Source of the DNA: Mucilaginibacter sp. SJ
GTDB lineage: Bacteria > Bacteroidota > Bacteroidia > Sphingobacteriales > Sphingobacteriaceae
NCBI RefSeq assembly: GCF_028993635.1
Contig: NZ_CP118631.1
Coordinates: 3,348,001-3,412,000 of the forward strand
DNA length: 64,000 nt
Direction of reading: 5' to 3'
Shown here: positions 16,809-25,290 of the stretch, in pieces
Layout: every line of letters starts with the position of its first letter
How positions within the stretch are numbered: position 1 is the stretch's first letter
The notes under the pieces: generated by a model
What the model was told of the DNA's origin: nothing
Database searches by the model: none
What the model saw: the letters and a program-made list of their open reading frames with translations, nothing else
Position numbers and translations under genes: made by a program

Positions 16809-17990
16809 TCAGTTTAATTTTTGATATGTGCGCCACCAAAGGTCCGGTAATTCGCCCGAGGTTGCCGTTTTATAGTCGGCATAGCTGCAGGGTACCAAAT
16901 GAAAACGCTCATTGGGCGAACCTGCCGAAGGATAAGGCACCTGCATCCACCAGCGGTCGGATTTTTTGCTTTTTACAAATATTACTTCCTGGTCGTCGTG
17001 GGTTAAGCTGGTTTTATAAATAAGGTATTGTGATTTAGGGTTAAGCGGAAAATCGCGCTTGCGGTTATAAAAACCGTCAATAAAATACCAGATCATTTGC
17101 GCCAGTTGCCAGGCGGTTTGCCCGTTATTGTCATAAGCCGGATTAAATTCATAAAAACCTATCGAGGTAAGTTTATCATTAAAGCCCGCGTAACGGCAGA
17201 GCTGGCAGGCTTCTTCGCCATAAAAACCATTTGGTGTGGCATTGGCATTCCCCATAGCATCGGCAGCACGGATAGCGCCGATATCGAAGCTTACCATGCT
17301 GGCATTGCGGATGGCAGGCTCGGTAACAGCAACATTGCCGCTCAGTTCGCCTAAGCGGTGTACATCAAAATAAAGTTTATCCATTACCCGCAGGCTGTCC
17401 TGGCTTACAAAATAGGTTTGGTAGCCAAGATTGCTGAAGTTGAACAGGTAATTGGGATCATGCAGGAATATTTTGTTGAGATAGGAAGCAGAAGTAGTTT
17501 CAATGCTTTCGCCGTGATTATCTTCATCCAAATCAAAATGCGAATCGATTACCACCAGGTCAACTTTCTGTTCAAGCTCCTCATAACCCAGGTACTGGGC
17601 GTAAGTAAGATCCTGTCCCCCGCCTAAAATAACGGGGATGATGTCTTTTTTGATCAGTTCGCTCACTACCGTTTTAACAGCGAAGTAGGTGTCTGTTACC
17701 TTTTCGCCGGCACGGATATTGCCCAGATCGGCAATTTTTACAGAATAGCCGCCTTCGTTTAACTGGTATAATTTTTCGCGGATGTAATCAGGGCCAAGTG
17801 AACAACCCGGATTGCCAACCGCGTTACGATCATCCATAACACCAATAATGGCAATATCAGTTTTCTCTTCCAAATCAGGAAAATCGACAGAATAATGCAC
17901 AATTTTATCGCCAAGCTGGCTGGTATAATAGCCTTTTTTAGGAGCTATCTTTTTAAGATCAATCGGCGTAAAAAAATCAGCTAATGACAT
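16809..17990 (-). CDS. Arginase/formimidoylglutamase-fold protein with altered metal site
   Basis: A 393-residue ureohydrolase-fold protein. The three metal-site motifs are recognisable but changed. The first reads GGGQD (123-127), where the family has GGxH. The second, DSHFD (149-153), is normal. The third reads SFDIGAIRAAD (about 233-243), where SxDxDxxDP is expected. Thus one histidine and one aspartate ligand are missing. Automated pipelines would call it formimidoylglutamase (histidine breakdown), but the altered site leaves real activity in doubt. No hut genes are adjacent. Confidence 0.8.
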   Translation of the reverse strand: MSLADFFTPIDLKKIAPKKGYYTSQLGDKIVHYSVDFPDLEEKTDIAIIGVMDDRNAVGNPGCSLGPDYIREKLYQLNEGGYSVKIADLGNIRAGEKVTDTYFAVKTVVSELIKKDIIPVILGGGQDLTYAQYLGYEELEQKVDLVVIDSHFDLDEDNHGESIETTSASYLNKIFLHDPNYLFNFSNLGYQTYFVSQDSLRVMDKLYFDVHRLGELSGNVAVTEPAIRNASMVSFDIGAIRAADAMGNANATPNGFYGEEACQLCRYAGFNDKLTSIGFYEFNPAYDNNGQTAWQLAQMIWYFIDGFYNRKRDFPLNPKSQYLIYKTSLTHDDQEVIFVKSKKSDRWWMQVPYPSAGSPNERFHLVPCSYADYKTATSGELPDLWWRTYQKLN

Positions 17991-18000
17991 AAGTGTTTAA

Positions 18001-18140
18001 TGTGCAGATTTCAGATGTGCAAATGTGCAGATTTTTTAGCCTAAAGCTTAAGGCTAAAAGCAGAAAGCTTTTCTTACCATGTTGCTTAAGTTTAAAAAAG
18101 AAAGCTTTCAGCCTTAGGCTTTCTGCTTTGAGCTAAAAAA
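18001..18140. repeat. Word arrays filling the divergent gap before the epimerase
   Basis: 18001-18034 holds three copies of ATGTGCAGAT-like words. 18032-18140 is an imperfect inverted repeat built from AAGCTTTAGGCTT-like words (arms about 18032-18072 and 18096-18140, both flanked by runs of T or A). The second word family is also seen at 47301-47337. Confidence 0.65.
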
Positions 18141-18144
18141 TAAT

Positions 18145-18152
18145 CACATTTG
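18145..18152 (+). promoter_or_regulatory. -7-like element four bases before the epimerase ATG
   Basis: CACATTTG followed by C resembles the Bacteroidota -7 element (TAnnTTTG with the first base changed). It ends four bases before the start codon at 18157, suggesting a leaderless transcript. Confidence 0.4.
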
Positions 18153-18156
18153 CATT

Positions 18157-19125
18157 ATGATCTTAATAACAGGTGCAACTGGTTTTCTTGGGGCCGAACT
18201 GGCAAAACTTTTAGTAACTACCACCGGCCGGCGAATCCGTTGCACCAAAAGGGCAAGTTCAGTTATCCCCAAGCTGCTGTTGCCATACCAGGAAAACATC
18301 GACTGGGTTGACGCCGATATGATGGATATTTTTGCATTGGCTGATGCGCTCGACGGTATTACCCAGGTTTACCATTGTGCCGCCTGGGTATCATTTAAGC
18401 AGGCAGATAAAAAGCCGATGATCAATACCAATGTTACCGGGACTGCCAATTTGGTTAACCTGTGTAATGAACATGGTATAAGGATGGTGCATGTAAGCTC
18501 GGTAGCTGCTGTTGGCGCCGCCAAACCCGGTGAGTTCATAACAGAAAACCACCACCTGGAACAGTCAACAGAAAATGATGGTTATGCTATATCCAAATTA
18601 GAAAGCGAAATGGAGGTTTGGCGCGGAATAGCCGAAGGTTTGGACGCTGTTATTGTTAACCCCTCGCTGATAATTGGCGTGAGTGCCGGTACCCAGGGCA
18701 GCGGCGCCTTATTCAACACGGTACGTAAGGGGCTCAAATTTTATACTTCGGGCACTATAGGTTTTGTTGATGTAGAAGATGTTGCCAAATGTATGGTAGG
18801 TTTAATGAACAGCGATATTACTGCCGAGCGCTACATTATCAGCGCCGAAAACCGGGACTACAAAGGTATGGTTACCGAAATAGCAAATGGTTTCGGCATC
18901 AAGCCACCCGCTATTTTTGCTAAACCCTGGATGATGGAACTGGCCTGGCGCGGGGCCGCTTTTGTTTCGGCTATAACCGGTGGTGTTCCGGCTATAGATA
19001 AAACATCGGCACAAACAGCTTCATTAACCCGCGAGTTTGATAATTCAAAAATAAAAAAAGCGATAGGCTTTGAGTTTAAGCCCATCAGTAAGACGATAGG
19101 GGAAATTTGTGAGGCGTTAAAATAA
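18157..19125 (+). CDS. NAD-dependent epimerase/dehydratase (extended SDR)
   Basis: A 322-residue extended short-chain dehydrogenase. The N-terminal cofactor loop is TGATGFLGAEL (about 5-15). The active-site pair is seen as S in VHVSSVAAVG plus YAISK (Y and K). The following NPSLIIG segment is typical. It resembles dihydroflavonol 4-reductase-like and 3-beta-HSD-like proteins; the substrate is unknown. The next gene (serB-like) starts 71 bases downstream on the same strand. Confidence 0.88.
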   Translation: MILITGATGFLGAELAKLLVTTTGRRIRCTKRASSVIPKLLLPYQENIDWVDADMMDIFALADALDGITQVYHCAAWVSFKQADKKPMINTNVTGTANLVNLCNEHGIRMVHVSSVAAVGAAKPGEFITENHHLEQSTENDGYAISKLESEMEVWRGIAEGLDAVIVNPSLIIGVSAGTQGSGALFNTVRKGLKFYTSGTIGFVDVEDVAKCMVGLMNSDITAERYIISAENRDYKGMVTEIANGFGIKPPAIFAKPWMMELAWRGAAFVSAITGGVPAIDKTSAQTASLTREFDNSKIKKAIGFEFKPISKTIGEICEALK

Positions 19126-19179
19126 TAAGAGCTTTCAATTACCTATAAATTCTACCTGTTCTATCAGCAAATTTTTTCG

Positions 19180-19187
19180 CACCTTTG
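19180..19187 (+). promoter_or_regulatory. -7-like element eight bases before the serB-like ATG
   Basis: CACCTTTG followed by C, ending eight bases before the ATG at 19196. It gives the phosphatase gene its own candidate start site despite the upstream epimerase. Confidence 0.4.
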
Positions 19188-19195
19188 CAGCCAAG

Positions 19196-20485
19196 ATGGA
19201 ACAGTACTTTATTATTGATTTCGATAGCACCTTTACACAGGTTGAGGCCCTTGATGAACTGGCCCGGATCTCTCTAAAAAATCGCCCCGACCGCGAAGAT
19301 ATCTACAAACAGATAGAAGATTTGACCAATGCCTCGATGGAAGGTAAGCTATCGTTTACCGAAAGTTTAGAGCGCAGGGTAAAATTGCTCAACGCCAATC
19401 GCGATCATTTAAAGCAACTGATCACCCATCTTAAAAAGAAAGTTTCTACCTCTTTTTCGCGAAATACTATCTTCTTTAAAAATCACCAGGACGAGGTTTT
19501 GATCGTATCCGGTGGGTTCAAAGAGTTTATTACGCCAGTAGTTACCGAGTATCATATTAAAAAAGAAAATATCTACGCCAATACTTTTGTGTTTGACGAG
19601 GAAGGCAATATTATAGGTTACGACCGCGAAAACCCGCTTTCGCAGGAAGGTGGCAAGGTAAAGCTGCTGAAAGAGCTTCAGTTACCGGGCGATATTTATG
19701 GTATCGGTGATGGTTATTCTGATTTCCAGTTAAAGGAATCGGGTATGATCAAAAAGTTTTTTGCTTTTACCGAAAACATCGAACGTAAATCAGTAGCCGA
19801 AAAGGCCGACCATATTACCCCAAGCTTTGACGAATTCCTCTATCTGAATAAACTGCCGCGCGCCATCTCCTACCCTAAAAACCGCATTAAATGTTTGGTT
19901 GTGGGTAACGTGGATGAAGATGCACTGGATCAGCTCAAAAAAGAGGGCTACAACATGCGCCACCGCGAAAGTGTTGAAGAAAAGTACCTTGAAGAAGCCG
20001 GTGTATTGTTTTGCGACGAAGAACACCAGCCAAGCGCCGAACAGGTTCAAAATGCAGGGCGGCTAAAAGTGATTGGTATTTTTGGCAAATGTAACCGCAA
20101 GCTGGCCGATGCCGCGGCCGAAAACGGGATCATCATTTTTGACGACCCAAGGCATAACCCACACAGTACCGACTTTTTACCCAAAAGGGTGATGGCTTTC
20201 ATGAATGAAGGTAAAACACATACCAGTTGCAATTTTCCCGATCTGCAGCCGCCGCGTGTTAACAATGCCCACCGTTTAATTCACATCCATAAAAACGTAC
20301 CGGGGATCCTGGCTAAAATTAACGATGTATTTGCCCGCCATAATATTAATATTGTAGGTGAGTTCCTGGTTACCAACCCGCAAATAGGTTATGTAATCAC
20401 CGATGTTAATACCGGCTATGATACCGAAGTGTTGAACGAGTTAAAAGCGATTGAACACACTATCAAATTCAGGCTTTTGTATTAA
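19196..20485 (+). CDS. serB: Phosphoserine phosphatase fused to a SerA remnant and ACT domain
   Basis: A 429-residue two-part protein. Residues 1-215 are a HAD-IB phosphatase of the SerB type, with nucleophile motif DFDST (8-12), VSGG (104-107), a motif III lysine near 154 and GDGYSD (171-176). Residues 231-335 resemble the N-terminal substrate half-domain of D-3-phosphoglycerate dehydrogenase (IKCLVVGNVDEDALDQLKKE, then GRLKVIGIFGKCN). The text then jumps to the SerA C-terminus (NFPDL at 346-350; ACT domain 359-429 with HRLIHIHKNVPGILAKIN). The whole NAD-binding domain and its catalytic residues are absent. Likely role: the last step of serine synthesis, possibly sensed by serine through ACT. 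It overlaps the convergent stress-protein gene by four bases. Confidence 0.88.
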   Translation: MEQYFIIDFDSTFTQVEALDELARISLKNRPDREDIYKQIEDLTNASMEGKLSFTESLERRVKLLNANRDHLKQLITHLKKKVSTSFSRNTIFFKNHQDEVLIVSGGFKEFITPVVTEYHIKKENIYANTFVFDEEGNIIGYDRENPLSQEGGKVKLLKELQLPGDIYGIGDGYSDFQLKESGMIKKFFAFTENIERKSVAEKADHITPSFDEFLYLNKLPRAISYPKNRIKCLVVGNVDEDALDQLKKEGYNMRHRESVEEKYLEEAGVLFCDEEHQPSAEQVQNAGRLKVIGIFGKCNRKLADAAAENGIIIFDDPRHNPHSTDFLPKRVMAFMNEGKTHTSCNFPDLQPPRVNNAHRLIHIHKNVPGILAKINDVFARHNINIVGEFLVTNPQIGYVITDVNTGYDTEVLNELKAIEHTIKFRLLY

Positions 20486-20964
20486 TCTTTCGCTTCAATA
20501 TAAGGCACAACCAATACAGGGATCAATGATTTGTTGACCACCTGCTCAGCAACGTTGCCTAAAAAGAATTTATCGATACCGGTACGGCGATGAGTGCCTA
20601 AAACTATCAGGTCGGCATTAAACTCCTTGCCGCATTCAATAATGCCTTCGGCTGTTGAGCCGTATTGGGTAAATTGAGCTATTTCCAGTCCCTCGCCCCA
20701 TTCTTTTGCCGTCTGATCCAGCAATGCGGCAGAACGTTCGGTTTGCAATGTTTCCAATTCCGTGCCCGGCAAGCTTAAATTAGGATCAAATGGCATCCCT
20801 CCCATTAAACCATCCTGGGTATCGGCGGGCACAATGATAGGTTCAACTATGTGTACCAAACCAACTTCGGCATTATAGGTATGGGCTATATCAAAAGCGT
20901 AGGCCGCAGCATAACGTGAAAATTCGCTTTCATCGATACCGATGAGTATCTTCCTGATCTTCAT
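20482..20964 (-). CDS. Universal stress protein (UspA family)
   Basis: A 160-residue single-domain Usp. The strand RKILIGIDESEFSRYAAAYA opens the fold. The ATP-binding-type loop near the C-terminus reads GTHRRTGIDKFFLGNVAEQVV (split around G-2x-G-9x-G), followed by SLIPVLVVP. That glycine pattern suggests nucleotide binding, which distinguishes the ATP-binding Usp class. Convergent with the serB-like gene, with stops overlapping by four bases. Confidence 0.9.
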   Translation of the reverse strand: MKIRKILIGIDESEFSRYAAAYAFDIAHTYNAEVGLVHIVEPIIVPADTQDGLMGGMPFDPNLSLPGTELETLQTERSAALLDQTAKEWGEGLEIAQFTQYGSTAEGIIECGKEFNADLIVLGTHRRTGIDKFFLGNVAEQVVNKSLIPVLVVPYIEAKD

Positions 20965-21035
20965 AATAATATTTATAAGGCTTGTACCTTAATAACAACC
21001 TAATACAGATATGTTTTAGCAGTATACTATTTTAT

Positions 21036-21043
21036 TACCTTTG
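21036..21043 (+). promoter_or_regulatory. -7 element five bases before the dioxygenase ATG
   Basis: TACCTTTG, an exact TAnnTTTG match, ends at 21043, and the start codon is at 21048. This points to a leaderless mRNA. Confidence 0.5.
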
Positions 21044-21047
21044 AAGT

Positions 21048-22001
21048 ATGCATTTCTCTCCCGAAATTGAAGACCGGTTAAATCAACTGCAGGAAAAGTA
21101 CGAAGCCATGGGCCAGGATATGAACTCATACCTTGATGGCTTGCTTTATGCTGATTTTTTGACCTATTGGGATTATATTCACCTGGATACCCTGCTTAGT
21201 TTACAAAACCCTAAAACGCCTTTCCCCGACGAGGAGATCTTTATCATTTATCACCAGATCACTGAATTGTATTTTAAGCTCGCCTTGCATGAGTGCAGGC
21301 AAATTGCTGAAACAAAGCCGCTAACAGCCGCGTTTTTTACAGCGCGGCTAAAAAGGATCAACAGGTATTTTGGTGCCTTAACCCACTCGTTTGAGATCAT
21401 GGTTGATGGCATGGAGAAAGAGCAGTTTCTTAAATTCAGGATGTCGTTGCTGCCGGCAAGCGGTTTCCAGTCGGGCCAGTACCGCATGATCGAGATCTAC
21501 GCTACGGATTTTATAAACCTCGTTGCCCAGGATAAACGTAAGGAACTGCAGCATGCAACTATTGAAGCGCAATTTGAATACCTGTACTGGAAGTTTGGCG
21601 CTACCGAACTTTCTACCGGTAAAAAGACTTTGACGCTTAAACAGTTCGAGAAAAAATATTCAAAAACATTTATTGAACTGGGCAAAGCTGCCGTTAAGCA
21701 CAACTTTAATACACTGGCGAAACAATTTGAATCATCGTCAGAACTAACAATTGAATTACGCAACGAATTGCGCCAGCTGGATATCAATGTCAACGTAAAC
21801 TGGCCGCTTTCACATTATAAATCGGCCGTGCGGTACCTGAACCGCGAACCGGAGGATATTAAGGCAACAGGCGGCACCAACTGGCAAAAATACCTGCCCC
21901 CGCGCTTTCAAAAAAGGATTTTTTATCCCTGGGTTTGGACTGACGAGGAGAGAGATAACTGGGGCAAAGCCTGGGTTGATGATGTACTGAGCGGTGTTTA
22001 A
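21048..22001 (+). CDS. kynA: Tryptophan 2,3-dioxygenase family protein
   Basis: A 317-residue heme dioxygenase-fold protein. It has the N-terminal LTYWDYIHLDTLLSLQ block, the family motif IIYHQITELYFKLALHE (about 67-83) that normally carries a heme-pocket histidine, and a C-terminal ATGGTNWQKYLP (about 274-285) that corresponds to the substrate-binding GTGGS loop. The central SGFQSGQYRMIE block is also family-like. Expected reaction: L-Trp + O2 to N-formylkynurenine. The sequence is divergent from classic TDOs, so specificity is inferred. No kynurenine-pathway partners are adjacent. Confidence 0.82.
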   Translation: MHFSPEIEDRLNQLQEKYEAMGQDMNSYLDGLLYADFLTYWDYIHLDTLLSLQNPKTPFPDEEIFIIYHQITELYFKLALHECRQIAETKPLTAAFFTARLKRINRYFGALTHSFEIMVDGMEKEQFLKFRMSLLPASGFQSGQYRMIEIYATDFINLVAQDKRKELQHATIEAQFEYLYWKFGATELSTGKKTLTLKQFEKKYSKTFIELGKAAVKHNFNTLAKQFESSSELTIELRNELRQLDINVNVNWPLSHYKSAVRYLNREPEDIKATGGTNWQKYLPPRFQKRIFYPWVWTDEERDNWGKAWVDDVLSGV

Positions 22002-22131
22002 AAATCGCAACCCGATTGTCATAATTGGGCTGCGGATATGTGACAATCACCAATTAACAGCGTGATTTTTTGGCTTTGGATTCAAAAATAGCTAACTTGC
22101 CATTTTCTATAATTTATTAATTTTTAATGCC

Positions 22132-23202
22132 ATGACCGAGACATTGGACATCAAGATCAGCAGGACAACTGCTTCCCGTTTGCAGCAAACGGACTTTGAC
22201 AACTTACCTTTTGGAAAAACTTTTTCTGACCACATGTTTGTGGCTGATTACGCGGACGGTGAATGGAAAAATCTCTCGGTCATTCCCTACGGCGAAATTG
22301 GTCTAAGCCCTGCAATTTCAGCACTTCATTACGGACAAGCTTTTTTTGAAGGACTGAAAGCCTATAAACACGCGGATGGAAAAATCACCGTTTTCCGCCC
22401 GGACAAAAATGCTATCCGTTTCAACAAGTCGGCCGAGCGCCTTTGCATGCCTACTTTACCCGAAGAGATTTTTTTGCAAAGTATAGCTACTCTGGTTGAC
22501 CTTGACCGCGATTGGGTTCCTTCAAAGCCAAACCATGCTTTGTATATCCGCCCGTTCATGTTCGCTACTGATCCGTACCTGGGAGTAACACCGTCTTCAA
22601 CTTATAAATACATGGTATTGATTGGCCCCGTTGGCCCGTACTTTTCAAAACCATTGCGTGTTAAAATTGAAACGCACTATACCCGCGCTGCCGAAGGCGG
22701 TATGGGCTATGCAAAAGCTGCCGGTAACTACGGAAGCTCCATGTTGCCTGCCCGCAAAGCAACCGAAGAAGGTTTTGATCAACTGATTTGGACTGATGCC
22801 AAAGAGCACAAGTTTATTGAAGAAATGGGCGCTGCTAACGCGATGTTCCTGCTGGATGGTAAACTGATCACGGCCGAAGCAAAAGATACGATATTAGATG
22901 GTGTAACCCGCGATACCGTTATAGCCCTGGCTAAAGAGTGGGGTATAACTGTTGAAGAACGCAAGGTTTCTGTAGCCGAGATTGTGGAAGGTGCTAAAAA
23001 CGGCAAACTTACCGATGCCTTTGGCGCCGGTACTGCCGCAACCATAGCCCCTGTAGCTTCAATCAGCTACGAAGGTCAGGAGTATTTCCTGAGCGATCCG
23101 AAAACACGCGAGTTTTCGAACAAAGTATTTGATACACTGGATGCCATTAAATATGGTAATGTTCCGGATACGCATAACTGGAATTACCTGGTTAGCGAAT
23201 AA
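22132..23202 (+). CDS. ilvE: Branched-chain amino-acid aminotransferase
   Basis: A 356-residue fold-type IV PLP enzyme. It has SALHYGQAFFEGLKAY (about 63-78), the PLP lysine in GYAKAAGNYG (about 189-198), FIEEMGAANAMF, and the phosphate-binding GAGTAATIAPV near the C-terminus. It is the long group II form found in Bacteroidota and Actinobacteria. It interconverts Leu, Ile and Val with their 2-oxo acids using glutamate. A very strong intrinsic terminator follows 15 bases after the stop. Confidence 0.95.
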   Translation: MTETLDIKISRTTASRLQQTDFDNLPFGKTFSDHMFVADYADGEWKNLSVIPYGEIGLSPAISALHYGQAFFEGLKAYKHADGKITVFRPDKNAIRFNKSAERLCMPTLPEEIFLQSIATLVDLDRDWVPSKPNHALYIRPFMFATDPYLGVTPSSTYKYMVLIGPVGPYFSKPLRVKIETHYTRAAEGGMGYAKAAGNYGSSMLPARKATEEGFDQLIWTDAKEHKFIEEMGAANAMFLLDGKLITAEAKDTILDGVTRDTVIALAKEWGITVEERKVSVAEIVEGAKNGKLTDAFGAGTAATIAPVASISYEGQEYFLSDPKTREFSNKVFDTLDAIKYGNVPDTHNWNYLVSE

Positions 23203-23216
23203 TTATCAGTTAACAT

Positions 23217-23260
23217 AAAACACAAAACGCCCCGGATTTTCCGGGGCGTTTTGTGTTTTT
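23217..23260 (+). terminator. Strong intrinsic terminator after ilvE
   Basis: Perfect 19-base arms (AAAACACAAAACGCCCCGG and its complement) around a five-base loop, ending in a T-run. The A-rich left arm would also make it work in the opposite direction. Confidence 0.92.
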
Positions 23261-23282
23261 ATAAATCTCTTTAGCAAATTTT

Positions 23283-23392
23283 GCCGCCGCTTGGGTCGAG
23301 CCGCGTGGCTATTATTCCCGCCTCTGGCCTGCGTTACCCGGCGGCCGGGAGGCCGCTTAATAGTTGCCACTCGGCTGGAGCCGAGCGGCGGC
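23283..23392. repeat. GC-rich imperfect inverted repeat
   Basis: Arms of roughly 45-50 bases (left from 23283, right ending 23392) begin and end with GCCGCCGCT/AGCGGCGGC. They share further blocks such as GGCTATTATTCCCGCC against GGCCGCTTAATAGTTGCC. The GC content is well above the flanks. It lies just past the ilvE terminator and before the convergent histidine-phosphatase gene. It is a REP-like element with no transposase in view. Confidence 0.65.
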
Positions 23393-23414
23393 GTAAACGA
23401 TGAGGTGGATTAAT

Positions 23415-23963
23415 TTAAAAACTACACCCCGCAGCCGGTGTAATCCCTTCTCTATCCATCGTTAACGACGGTTTGCTTTTTTTGAAAGTCACTATCCAGA
23501 TGCTGTCAAAATCACTGTCAGGCCATTGCAGGTCTTTTACTTTCATGCCTAATGCTTTCAGTAAAGGTTTAATTTGATTGTGTTCCCATACAATAAGGAT
23601 AGTGCCTTTTTTTGAGGTAAGCTCTTTAGCTACACCGTTATCATCCTCTTCTTCAAAATTACTGTTGATGGAGAGGTTATATTTTACAGCAAACGGCGAG
23701 ATGGTTTGGAACATGCGCACCCTTGCGGTTGATTTACCCTGGTGCATTGCCGGCACATAAATGTGATCGGGCAAACCGATTTTGGCTTTTAAAACTTCGG
23801 GTAGTTTAAGTGAACGGTTAAACCCGGCGCATGAAAGGTTATCACCAATATCGGGCTTTTCGGCATGGCGGATGAATACCAGTTTCAGGTTTTTACCCTG
23901 CCCAAAGGCGGCGGCTCCCCAGCCGGTTATTAATAAAATAAACAATATTCTTTTTATCATCAC
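23415..23963 (-). CDS. Secreted histidine-phosphatase-superfamily protein
   Basis: A 182-residue protein with a signal peptide (about 1-22, ending AAAFGQ). The phosphohistidine motif is LVFIRHAEKPDIGDNLSCAG (RHAEKP in place of RHG/RHE), and a second histidine is in VWEHNQI (about 128). This is the phosphoglycerate-mutase-like branch often found as short exported proteins in Bacteroidota. Substrate unknown. It is upstream of nothing on its strand; clpS precedes it by 18 bases and the two may be co-transcribed. Confidence 0.8.
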   Translation of the reverse strand: MMIKRILFILLITGWGAAAFGQGKNLKLVFIRHAEKPDIGDNLSCAGFNRSLKLPEVLKAKIGLPDHIYVPAMHQGKSTARVRMFQTISPFAVKYNLSINSNFEEEDDNGVAKELTSKKGTILIVWEHNQIKPLLKALGMKVKDLQWPDSDFDSIWIVTFKKSKPSLTMDREGITPAAGCSF

Positions 23964-23981
23964 CGGCTAATTTAATATGGT

Positions 23982-24263
23982 TTATTCAACGCTTACGGTT
24001 AAGCCTTCCTGCTGAAGGATCTTACGGTAGATCTCCATTTCGGTAAAGGAGCCTTCAAGTACGGCGCACTTGCCTTCGTTATGTACTTTCCATGCTATCT
24101 TTTCGGCTTGTGGTTCGGAGTAATCCAGGTACTTCATCATGCAATGGATCACGTGGTCAAAAGTGTTAAAATCATCGTTCCAGAGTATTAAACGATGCAT
24201 CTCTTTAAGTCCTGCAAGTAACTCTTCGAGGGTAAATGTTTCTTCCTGTACTTCAGTTGGCAT
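23982..24263 (-). CDS. clpS: ClpS, ATP-dependent Clp protease adaptor
   Basis: A 93-residue ClpS. The core is LILWNDDFNTFDHVIHCMM, with the N-degron-pocket residues N, D and D, followed by EKIAWKVHNEGKCAVLEG, which matches the conserved VHxxGxAV motif of the family. ClpS delivers N-end-rule substrates to ClpAP. The N-terminal tail (about 18 residues) is acidic, as usual. Divergent from the secreted RGG-rich gene; the starts are 100 bases apart. Confidence 0.95.
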   Translation of the reverse strand: MPTEVQEETFTLEELLAGLKEMHRLILWNDDFNTFDHVIHCMMKYLDYSEPQAEKIAWKVHNEGKCAVLEGSFTEMEIYRKILQQEGLTVSVE

Positions 24264-24362
24264 ACGTAACTACAAATTTACTCAAAAACAATAATAAAAA
24301 AGTTAAAATCGTGTTCCATGGTCTTAAAAATCATGTTACACAAAACCCCTAAAAAATTTCAC

Positions 24363-25217
24363 ATGAAAAAAGCATCCCCGGCTTTTGTTTTAGCATTAGC
24401 TGCACAATTTTTAACAGCTCTCCATTCAGCAGCCCAAAGTACTCAAAACAACTTACTGGCCCCACCTGCTAATATTAACATTGACGGCGACCTGAAAGAC
24501 TGGGGCGACAGCCTTCGTTACTATAATGAAGAGAAGAAGCTGAACTACGCGCTGGCCAATGATAAAGATTACCTGTATGCCGCTATCCGCGTTAGCGACA
24601 GGCTTGATAAAATGAAAGTGTTAAATGCAGGGATTACACTGAGCATTGATCCTAAAGGGAAAAAGAAAGATAGTTTTATGCTTACTTTTCCGTTGGCAGC
24701 CCCGGATGAAAAGCCGGAGTTTGCCAGGCCGAAAGATGATAACGGTGAAATTACCCAGGCCGACCGTGACGAGCTGATGCGCGAACGGATAACCAAGCTA
24801 CGATATATTAAAGTTGTTGGGTTTAAGGATATTGAGGGCGATATGATCACCACATCAAATACCTACGGTATAAAAACCGCTATAAACTATGATGTCAATG
24901 GCGATTTGGTTTATGAAGCTGCAATTCCATTAGGTTTTTTCCATGCCGGTAGTGATGCCTTTAAAAGTGAATGGGCCTTCAATTTCAAGATCAATGGCTT
25001 TCAGCGGCCGGCAGGCGCAGGTGGGAGCGAACAAGACGGTGGCGGCCTTGGCGGCAGTAGTCGCGGCGGACGAGGTGGAATGGGCGGAGGCGGCATGGGT
25101 GGTAGCCGTGGCGGAAGAGGCGGTCGCGGTGGTATGGGCCGTGGTGCAGCGGGCGGTGCAAGCGAAATGTCAAAATCCGTTGATTTTTGGGAGAAATTTT
25201 ATTTGAGCAGTAAATAA
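24363..25217 (+). CDS. Secreted CBM9/DOMON-like protein with a Gly/Arg-rich tail
   Basis: About 284 residues from the ATG at 24363, which begins a normal signal peptide ending HSAAQS. The body starts with INIDGDLKDWGDSLRYY, the opening of CBM9-like or DOMON-type beta-sandwich domains, and continues to about residue 225. The last third is a low-complexity tail of RGG and GGMGG units, followed by a charged, aromatic end (SVDFWEKFYLSSK). RGG tails are usual in nucleic-acid-binding proteins but odd in a secreted one. I do not know its ligand. Confidence 0.75.
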   Translation: MKKASPAFVLALAAQFLTALHSAAQSTQNNLLAPPANINIDGDLKDWGDSLRYYNEEKKLNYALANDKDYLYAAIRVSDRLDKMKVLNAGITLSIDPKGKKKDSFMLTFPLAAPDEKPEFARPKDDNGEITQADRDELMRERITKLRYIKVVGFKDIEGDMITTSNTYGIKTAINYDVNGDLVYEAAIPLGFFHAGSDAFKSEWAFNFKINGFQRPAGAGGSEQDGGGLGGSSRGGRGGMGGGGMGGSRGGRGGRGGMGRGAAGGASEMSKSVDFWEKFYLSSK

Positions 25218-25234
25218 GTTTGCTTGTCAACAAT

Positions 25235-25281
25235 AAGTCCGAAAGGTTTAAACATTAGCATTGCTTAAATCTTTCGGACTT
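25235..25281 (+). terminator. Hairpin after the RGG-rich gene
   Basis: Arms AAGTCCGAAAGgTTTAA and TTAAAtCTTTCGGACTT around a 13-base loop, 18 bases beyond the stop. There is no strong T-run. The right arm word CTTTCGGACTT is the seed word of the tandem array that begins ten bases later. Confidence 0.5.
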
Positions 25282-25290
25282 GCCGACTGT

